In this document: piece by piece, positions 57,560 through 64,000 of the stretch
Position numbering within the stretch: the stretch's first letter is position 1
Layout: each line of letters opens with the position of its first letter
From: Acidobacteria bacterium Ga0077553
GTDB taxonomy: Bacteria > Acidobacteriota > Terriglobia > Bryobacterales > Bryobacteraceae
DNA: 64,000 nucleotides
Assembly: GCA_001464575.1 (NCBI GenBank)
Contig: LNFE01000209.1
Coordinates: 62,001 to 126,000, forward strand
Reading direction: 5' to 3'
Notes under the pieces: generated by a model
Told to the model about the DNA's origin: nothing
Databases searched by the model: none
Seen by the model: only the letters and a program-made list of their open reading frames with translations
Program-made: the position numbers and the translations under genes

Positions 57560-58594
57560 ATGAAGCTGAGCGTGCCATTGTACAGAGGGATTGAATCCCT
57601 CTATGGAACTCGGGATGAAAATATACGGCTCCTTGAAGCCGCGCTTCATGTGCGTACCCGTCTCCTGAGCGACTCCCTTGAAATTGAGGGGGAGTCACTC
57701 GGGGTGGAACGATGCGGTCAAATTCTGAGTGAGTACTCGGATTTGATCCGCGAAGGGCACGTTTTCGCCAATGGCGATTTGAACAGCTATCTCCGGGTGG
57801 TCACCGGAGATAATGCTGTTTCTCTGCGGGCGCTGGTGGCCAGTGGACGGCAACGCAACTTCGGCAAGAAGGTATTGGCGCCGAAGACGATTAATCAGCG
57901 GCGTTACCTCGAAGCGATCGAGCGGAATGACCTTGTGTTTGGCATCGGCCCGGCCGGTACGGGCAAGACGTACCTGGCGGTGGCGATGGCGGTTTCCGCA
58001 TTGCTGACCAAGCGCGTTTCGCGGATCATTCTGACGCGGCCGGCCGTTGAGGCGGGCGAGAAGCTCGGCTTTCTTCCCGGCACGCTGCAAGAGAAGATTG
58101 ATCCTTATCTGCGGCCGCTGTACGACGCCATCTACGACATGCTCGAGGCCGAGAAGATTGAAAAGTTCACGGAACGCGGCGTGATTGAAGTAGCGCCGCT
58201 GGCGTTCATGCGCGGACGGACCTTGAACGACGCGTTTATCATTCTCGACGAGGCGCAGAACGCCACGCCCGAGCAGATGAAGATGGTGCTGACGCGCCAG
58301 GGGTTCAATTCGAAGATGGTGGTGACCGGCGACGCTACCCAGATTGACCTGCCGCACGGGCGGCGCTGTGGCTTGATCGATGCGCTTGAAATCCTGAAGG
58401 GCGTCGAGGGCATCAGCTTTGTCAGCTTCGATGAAAAAGACGTGGTTCGCCACAGTCTCGTGCAGCGCATTGTGAAGGCGTACGAGCGTTACCACGAAGC
58501 CAGTGGCGCTGGCCGCCAACTTGCCCTCCGCCTTACGGAAGCCGCCGCGGCCGCCGAAGCTGCCGAGTCGCTTCCGTCGCCTCCCATTTCTTAA
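57560..58594 (+). CDS. PhoH family ATPase
   Basis: VFGIGPAGTGKTYLAVAMAVSAL; LTRPAVEAGEKLGFLPGTLQEKIDPYLRPLYDAI; AFIILDEAQNATPEQMKMVLTRQGFNSKMVVTGDATQIDLP. Confidence 0.95.
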   Translation: MKLSVPLYRGIESLYGTRDENIRLLEAALHVRTRLLSDSLEIEGESLGVERCGQILSEYSDLIREGHVFANGDLNSYLRVVTGDNAVSLRALVASGRQRNFGKKVLAPKTINQRRYLEAIERNDLVFGIGPAGTGKTYLAVAMAVSALLTKRVSRIILTRPAVEAGEKLGFLPGTLQEKIDPYLRPLYDAIYDMLEAEKIEKFTERGVIEVAPLAFMRGRTLNDAFIILDEAQNATPEQMKMVLTRQGFNSKMVVTGDATQIDLPHGRRCGLIDALEILKGVEGISFVSFDEKDVVRHSLVQRIVKAYERYHEASGAGRQLALRLTEAAAAAEAAESLPSPPIS

Positions 58595-58606
58595 CTCCTT
58601 ATACCC

Positions 58607-59050
58607 ATGTCCCCAGACGGCAGTAGTATTTTGTTCCAGGGAGTCAAGCGGTCCATTCCGCTGGACCGTCGGCGCCTCCGCGCTTTCCAAACGCGACTGA
58701 CCGAGGAGGTCGCCTCCGGGCGTCCCTTTACGGTTCTGGTGGCCAATGATGGCGAACTGCAACGGCTCAACCGGGAGTTTCTTGAGCACGACTACCCGAC
58801 GGACGTGCTGAGTTTTCCGGGCGAGGTCGAGCTGGGCGAGATGGCCATTTCGGCGGACCGCGCTTTCGAGCAGGCGGCCGAGTACGGGCACGACGTCTCA
58901 ACCGAGATCGAGATTCTGATGCTGCATGGTCTGCTGCATTTGCTGGGGCATGATCACGAGACGGACCGCGGGAAGATGCGCCGCCTCGAAACGAAGTGGC
59001 GACAGACCCTCGGGCTTCCCGCGGGTCTGATTGAACGGACGAAAAAGTAG
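58607..59050 (+). CDS. ybeY: rRNA maturation RNase YbeY
   Basis: LNREFLEHDYPTDVLSFPGE; LMLHGLLHLLGHDHETDRGKM (HGxLHLxGxDH). Confidence 0.93.
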   Translation: MSPDGSSILFQGVKRSIPLDRRRLRAFQTRLTEEVASGRPFTVLVANDGELQRLNREFLEHDYPTDVLSFPGEVELGEMAISADRAFEQAAEYGHDVSTEIEILMLHGLLHLLGHDHETDRGKMRRLETKWRQTLGLPAGLIERTKK

Positions 59051-60312
59051 TGAGCATCGCGTTTTTCGCCACCCTCGCCCTTCTAGCCGGTTTGGTCGTT
59101 CTGGCCAGCTTCGTTCAGCTTCTCTATCTCGAATCGCTGCGGCTGCGCTCGCGGGAGTCGAACGCCCTGATCCATTTCAAGGAGTCGCTCGAAGATCGCC
59201 TGGGCATGAAGCTCGAAACGGGCGCCCTGACGTTCTCGCTGATTAAGCACTCGCTCATCGCCCTTCTTGGCGTATTTGCCATGGCTTTCATGGGCATGGG
59301 GCACAAGGAGTTCTGGTATGGTTTGGCGGAAGCCGGGGTGGCGGCGTGCGTTGCCGTGCTCTTGTGCTCGCAAATCATTCCCCAGCTGCTGTATCGCAAG
59401 ACGTCCGCCTTCTGGCTGCTGCCGTTCCTGCCACTCGTGAAGCTGCTCGCGCTGCTCGCCTCGCCGGTGATAGCGATTCTGCGCTTTCTGCAGGCGCTGA
59501 CCGAGCTCGGATCAGCCGATGAACAGGCCGAGGAGCAGGACGAACAGATTGAAGCGCTCATCGCCGCCGGCAAGGAAGAGGGGCTGATTGAAGAGGAAGA
59601 CCGCAAGCTGATACAGAGCGTCGTGGAGTTCGGCGATAAGACGGTGAAGGAAGTGATGACGCCGCGTCCGCGGATGGTCGCGATTGAGAAGGGCGCCACC
59701 GTGGCGGCGCTGCGGGAACTGGTGATCAATGAGCAGTATTCGCGCATCCCGGTTTACGACGGCACCATCGACGATGTGGTTGGATTCATCCACGTGCGCG
59801 ACATGTTCATGCAGGACGAGAAGCACCAGTCGGCCCACGTCTGGGAACTGATGCGGCCCATCCGCAAGGTGCCGGAGTCGAAGAAGGTGACCGATCTGCT
59901 GCGCGAGATGCAGCAGGATGGCGCACATATGGCGGTCGTGATCGACGAGTACGGCAGCACGGCCGGGATCTCCACGATGGAGGACCTGGTTGAAGAGATT
60001 TTCGGCGAGATCCGCGACGAGCACGAGCCCACGCAGGACATCGCCCCGGACGGCGAAGGCGCCTGGATCGTCTCGGGGTCTTTCGACGTCGACCATCTGA
60101 AGGGCCTGCTCGAATACCGCCCGGAAGAGGAGTTCGAATCGACGACCGTCGGCGGGTTGGTGGCCGAGTGGCTGGGCCGCGTTCCCCGGGTGGGCGAAGG
60201 AGCCGAGCGGGATGGCATACGCTTGGAAGTACTGGCGGCGAACGACCGGCGCGTAGACCGCGTCCGCGTATCCCGCATGGAAGAGGAGATTGAAGAAGAA
60301 CTGAATGCCTAG
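59050..60312 (+). CDS. CorC/HlyC-type hemolysin family protein (DUF21-CBS-CorC_HlyC)
   Basis: VKEVMTPRPRMVAIEKGATVAALRELVINEQYSRIPVYDGTIDDVVGFIHVRDMF; MAVVIDEYGSTAGISTMEDLVEEIFGEIRDE. Confidence 0.93.
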   Translation: MSIAFFATLALLAGLVVLASFVQLLYLESLRLRSRESNALIHFKESLEDRLGMKLETGALTFSLIKHSLIALLGVFAMAFMGMGHKEFWYGLAEAGVAACVAVLLCSQIIPQLLYRKTSAFWLLPFLPLVKLLALLASPVIAILRFLQALTELGSADEQAEEQDEQIEALIAAGKEEGLIEEEDRKLIQSVVEFGDKTVKEVMTPRPRMVAIEKGATVAALRELVINEQYSRIPVYDGTIDDVVGFIHVRDMFMQDEKHQSAHVWELMRPIRKVPESKKVTDLLREMQQDGAHMAVVIDEYGSTAGISTMEDLVEEIFGEIRDEHEPTQDIAPDGEGAWIVSGSFDVDHLKGLLEYRPEEEFESTTVGGLVAEWLGRVPRVGEGAERDGIRLEVLAANDRRVDRVRVSRMEEEIEEELNA

Positions 60313-61225
60313 GCGCCTCGCATTTCGCGCCGGAACCGCGTCCATCATTGGACTGCCCAACGCCGGAAAATCCACGCTGCTGAACGCTCTGATCGGAGAG
60401 AAGCTGGCCATCGTCAGCTCGAAACCGCAGACCACGCGGACCGCCCTCGACGGGGTGTTGACCACGCCGTCGGCTCAAATTGTTTTTGTCGATACCCCCG
60501 GCATCCACAAGTCGGACACGCCCTATAACCAGAAGATGATGCGGTCCGTCCGCGCCTCGCTCGACTCGATCGATGTCCTCGTTTTCGTGCACGATGCGCA
60601 GCGGGTGATCTCGACCGAGGTGGAAGGCGCCCTCGATCTGGTGAAGAAGGCGAACGTCCCCACGGTGCTTGTCCTCAACAAGATCGACCTGGTCGACGAC
60701 CCGAAGAAGGTTCTCGGCCTGCTCGAACAGTTCCCGAAGCACTATGAGTTTGCGGCCTACGTCCCCATCTCCGCGCAGTCCGGCGAAGGGGTGGAGCAGG
60801 TGCGCGATGAGATCATCAAGCTGCTGCCGCGGGCGTCGAAGATTTACCCGGACGACCACATCACCCAGATGCCCTCGCGCTTTCTGGCCGCGGAGATGAT
60901 CCGCGAAAAGATCCTCGCCGAGACCCACCAGGAGGTTCCGCACGCGGTCGCCGTTCTGGTGGATACGTGGGAGGAGACGCCGAAGCTGACCAAGATCAGC
61001 GCCACCGTTTACGTCGAGCGCCAAGGGCAGAAGACGATCGTGATTGGCCAGAAGGGTGCAATGTTGAAATCCATCGGCACCGCGGCGCGTCTTGAGATGG
61101 AGGAGTTCTTCGGCACGAAGATCTTTCTTGAACTCTTCGTGAAGGTCCGGCCGGACTGGCGGAACCAGCCCGAGTTCCTGAATGAGTTAGATTGGAGAAG
61201 AATGACGGGAGAACGTGATGAATAA
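60305..61225 (+). CDS. era: GTPase Era
   Basis: IIGLPNAGKSTLLNALIGEKLAIVSSKPQTTR; FVDTPGIHK; LNKIDLV; KH domain IVIGQKGAMLKSIGTAARLEMEEFFGTKIFLELFVKV. Confidence 0.96.
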   Translation: MPRRLAFRAGTASIIGLPNAGKSTLLNALIGEKLAIVSSKPQTTRTALDGVLTTPSAQIVFVDTPGIHKSDTPYNQKMMRSVRASLDSIDVLVFVHDAQRVISTEVEGALDLVKKANVPTVLVLNKIDLVDDPKKVLGLLEQFPKHYEFAAYVPISAQSGEGVEQVRDEIIKLLPRASKIYPDDHITQMPSRFLAAEMIREKILAETHQEVPHAVAVLVDTWEETPKLTKISATVYVERQGQKTIVIGQKGAMLKSIGTAARLEMEEFFGTKIFLELFVKVRPDWRNQPEFLNELDWRRMTGERDE

Positions 61226-61514
61226 ACTGGCAATTGCCCTGTGCTGCGGAGTGATGAGCCTGGGCTTGGCCGTCGCCGCGGACCAGAAGGAAGATGACCG
61301 GCTCTACGACCAGATCCGCCTCCGCCTCGCCGGCGACCCCGACGTGAAAGGTGGCGCGCTGGAGGTGGATGTGAAGGACGGCGTAGTGACCTTGAAAGGG
61401 ATCGTTCGCACAGATAAGGCAAAGGCCAAGGCCGAGAAACTGGTGATGAAGATGAAGGGCGCCAAGAAGGTAAATAACGATCTCCGCGTCTCGCCCACCG
61501 GCAGTATCGAATAG
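61215..61514 (+). CDS. BON domain-containing protein, secreted
   Basis: Signal peptide; DDRLYDQIRLRLAGDPDVKGGALEVDVKDGVVTLKGIVRTDKAKAKAEKLVMKMKGAKKVNNDLRV. Confidence 0.88.
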   Translation: MMNKLAIALCCGVMSLGLAVAADQKEDDRLYDQIRLRLAGDPDVKGGALEVDVKDGVVTLKGIVRTDKAKAKAEKLVMKMKGAKKVNNDLRVSPTGSIE

Positions 61515-61518
61515 CCCG

Positions 61519-62934
61519 ATGCCCCGCGTTCGCTTCGCCCCTTCTCCCACCGGATACCTCCATATCGGTTCCGCCCGCACGTTTATCTTCAACTGGCTTT
61601 ACGCCCGGAAGAACGACGGCACCATGATTTTGCGCCTCGACGATACGGACGTCGAGCGCAACACCCAGGCTTCGATCGACTCGATCTTTGACGGGCTGCG
61701 ATGGCTCGGCCTCACTTGGGACGAGTACTACCGGCAGTCCGAACGGCTGGATCTGCACAAAGAGATGGCCAGCCGCATCCTTGCCGCCGGACTAGCCTAT
61801 CGCGACTTCACCCCCGCGCAGACGGACGAAGAGGAGCGCGCCGGCGACGCCGGACCGTGGCTGTTCAACGCCGGCATGCGAGAGATTTCGACGGAGGAGT
61901 CCGACCGCCGGGCCGCGAGCGGCGAGCCGTTTGTTCTCCGCTTCCGCGTTCCCCGGGGCGAGAACCGCGCGGTGAAATTCAAGGACTCCGTCTTCGGCGA
62001 CCAGTACAAGAAGGCCGACGAGATCGAAGACTTTGCCCTGCTTCGCTCGAATGGGATGCCGACCTACCATATGGCATCCTGCGCCGATGACGTGGACCTC
62101 CGCATCGATCACATCATCCGCGGCCAGGACCACCTCACCAATACCTTCAAGCACGTCCTGATCTTTGAAGCCCTCAGCGGCACGAAGCCGAAGTTCGCTC
62201 ACCTGCCGCTGCTCATTGCTCCGGACGGCGCGAAGCTGTCGAAACGCAAGCACGGCCCCGTTGTCAGCGTGACCACGTATCGCGACGCCGGTTTTCTGCC
62301 GCAGGCCTACATCAACTTCCTGTGTCTGCTCGGTTGGTCGCCGAAGAATAACCGCGAGCAGATGTCGCTTCAGGAGCTGATCGACGCCTTCAGTTTCTCG
62401 GGCGTCAACCGTTCGAACGCGGTGGTGAACTTCTCCGACGAAGATCCGATTGATCCCAAGGCCCAATGGTTGAACGGCCAGCACCTCCGTTCGATGCCGA
62501 TCAGCGAGTTGCTGCCGGCGGTCCGCACGCATCTGGAGGCCGCCGGGTTGACGCCCGACGAACCCAGCTTCGCGTTTGTCGTCGACACGATTCGCGTCCG
62601 TTACACCTCGCTGCACGACTTCGCGACGAAGGGCCGCCCTTACTTCGCCGACGCGTTCGAAACGGAGTCGGCCGCCGCCGAGCGCCTGGACGAACCGCAA
62701 GCCCGGGAACTGCTTCGCGAACTCGGCGTTCGCCTGGAAGCCGAGACTGAGTTTACGGAGGCTTCCGTCGAGAAGACGCTTCGCGAGTTGGCGGCGGAAG
62801 CCAACGTCAAACCCGGCATCCTCATCAACGGTTCCCGCGCCGCCCTGACGGGCCAAGCCGTTGGCCCCAGCGCGTTCCACGTCTTCACGGCCATTGGGCG
62901 CGACCGGTCCATCGCCCGCCTCAAAAAGGTTTAG
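61519..62934 (+). CDS. gltX: Glutamyl-tRNA synthetase (GluRS)
   Basis: RFAPSPTGYLHIGSARTFIFNWLYAR; MASCADDVDLRIDHIIRGQDHLTNTFKHVLI; KLSKRKHG. Confidence 0.96.
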   Translation: MPRVRFAPSPTGYLHIGSARTFIFNWLYARKNDGTMILRLDDTDVERNTQASIDSIFDGLRWLGLTWDEYYRQSERLDLHKEMASRILAAGLAYRDFTPAQTDEEERAGDAGPWLFNAGMREISTEESDRRAASGEPFVLRFRVPRGENRAVKFKDSVFGDQYKKADEIEDFALLRSNGMPTYHMASCADDVDLRIDHIIRGQDHLTNTFKHVLIFEALSGTKPKFAHLPLLIAPDGAKLSKRKHGPVVSVTTYRDAGFLPQAYINFLCLLGWSPKNNREQMSLQELIDAFSFSGVNRSNAVVNFSDEDPIDPKAQWLNGQHLRSMPISELLPAVRTHLEAAGLTPDEPSFAFVVDTIRVRYTSLHDFATKGRPYFADAFETESAAAERLDEPQARELLRELGVRLEAETEFTEASVEKTLRELAAEANVKPGILINGSRAALTGQAVGPSAFHVFTAIGRDRSIARLKKV

Positions 62935-62938
62935 CTCT

Positions 62939-64000
62939 ATGATCATTCTTGGAATTGGCGGCCTGCGGAACGATCCCGCCTGCGTTCTGCTTCGCGATGG
63001 GCAGGTGGCTGCCGCGGTCGAACAGCGGAAGGTGGCTCGCCGCGCCAGTCTCGATGAGCTCCCGCTTGAAGCGATTCGCACGTGTCTCGACATCGCCGGC
63101 CTCGAGGCCCGCGATGTGGAGGTGGTCGCCGTGGCCCGGCCGTTCAGCCAGGGCCCCGAGTCGGAAACCCATCTCGACCTGCGCCATCAGTTCCCCGGCG
63201 CGCGCATTTCGGTGGTGGAACACCACGCGGCCCACGCGGCCTCGGCTTTCTACTTCTCCGGTTTCGCCGAGGCCACGGTGCTGACGCTTGATCGCCTTGG
63301 CGATTTCCGCTGTGGCGCCAAATGGCAGGCCTCCGCGTCCGGGCTGCAAGCCGAACACGAACTGTATTTCCCGGATTCCGTCGGCGACCTTTACGGCCGG
63401 GTGACCGAACTGCTTGGATTCAGCCCGAACGCGGACGAACATAAGGTGCAGTGGCTTTCTACGGCGGGCCAGCCGGTCTACCAAAGCCTTTTCGAACAGA
63501 TTCTGCCAGCCAGCGCCGACTGGTTAAAACCCGCTGACCGCAGCTACTTCGACGGTCCGTGGTTCAGCAGCAAGTTCTACGCCGAACTCGGGTTGGCCGA
63601 CGGCGCCGCGGTTCCCGACCGGCTGAAAGCTGATGTCGCCGCGAGCCTGCAGGCGGCGGTGACGAGCCTCGTCATTCATCTCGCGGGCCGGGGCGGCAAC
63701 CTTTGCCTCGCCGGCGGCCTGTTCTGGAATGCGCTGCTCGTCGAAGCGCTCGGGCGTTGCGGACACTACGACCGCGTGTTTGTGCAGCCGGCGGCCGGGA
63801 ACACCGGCACTGCCCTCGGCGCGGCCGCGCTGGTCTGGGGCCGGCCAATCGAGATGGGCAACTTCTGCTGGGGACCGGAGTATTCCACCGAGCAGTTTAA
63901 GCAGGTGCTCGAGAACTGCAAGCTGAGCTTCAAGACGCTTCTCACCACGGACGCGATTCTCTCGACGGCCATCAGCCAGCTGAAGCAGGACAAGATCCTG
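62939..64000 (+). CDS. Carbamoyltransferase (NodU/CmcH-like), truncated by window edge
   Basis: MIILGIGGLRNDPACVLLRDGQVAAAVEQRKVARRAS; VVEHHAAHAASAFYFSGF; ADEHKVQWLSTAG; LCLAGGLFWNALL. Confidence 0.85.
   Translation, partial: MIILGIGGLRNDPACVLLRDGQVAAAVEQRKVARRASLDELPLEAIRTCLDIAGLEARDVEVVAVARPFSQGPESETHLDLRHQFPGARISVVEHHAAHAASAFYFSGFAEATVLTLDRLGDFRCGAKWQASASGLQAEHELYFPDSVGDLYGRVTELLGFSPNADEHKVQWLSTAGQPVYQSLFEQILPASADWLKPADRSYFDGPWFSSKFYAELGLADGAAVPDRLKADVAASLQAAVTSLVIHLAGRGGNLCLAGGLFWNALLVEALGRCGHYDRVFVQPAAGNTGTALGAAALVWGRPIEMGNFCWGPEYSTEQFKQVLENCKLSFKTLLTTDAILSTAISQLKQDKIL

Noticed and set aside
57584-57602. Inverted repeat AGAGGGATT-G-AATCCCTCT in the phoH 5' coding region
   Set aside because: The single-nt spacer leaves only a short usable stem, and it encodes the ordinary conserved N-terminus (YRGIESLYG); considered coincidental without conservation data.
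57560-62934. phoH-ybeY-corC-era-BON-gltX run as a potential novel system
   Set aside because: The core phoH-ybeY-corC-era order is a widely conserved bacterial arrangement; nothing unusual seen.

Overview
High-GC bacterial chromosomal window. Gene content (VWFA-related proteins, MacB-like permease, ABC permease/M1 peptidase fusion, DUF1549/DUF1501 pair) suggests an Acidobacteriota, Bryobacterales/Solibacter-like genome; this assignment is inference. Coding density is high, with about 63 likely genes. I found no rRNA or CRISPR array and recognised no tRNA or transposase. Housekeeping blocks include phoH-ybeY-corC-era-BON-gltX, recN, comEC, tldD/pmbA and rfbA-rfbC-rfbB. The most unusual region is about 36.4-41.9 kb. 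It is a tightly packed four-gene cassette around a 994-aa protein with a split OmpA-like domain, peptidoglycan-binding-like segments and a C-terminal metzincin motif (HEMGHNLYLRH plus the Met-turn-like CIMAYS). Its neighbours carry a Gly/Ser linker protein and two Ig-like proteins. It looks like an uncharacterised protease effector/toxin module. Other points of interest are: an apparently frameshifted/deleted nfeD upstream of an SPFH gene; a receiver domain fused in frame to a signal-peptide-like segment and an extracytoplasmic-looking domain; a putative PilZ-DnaJ-winged-helix fusion; and three near-perfect nucleic-acid palindromes or hairpins at translation starts or regulatory regions. All calls come from reading the sequence and the supplied ORFs. 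No database search was run.
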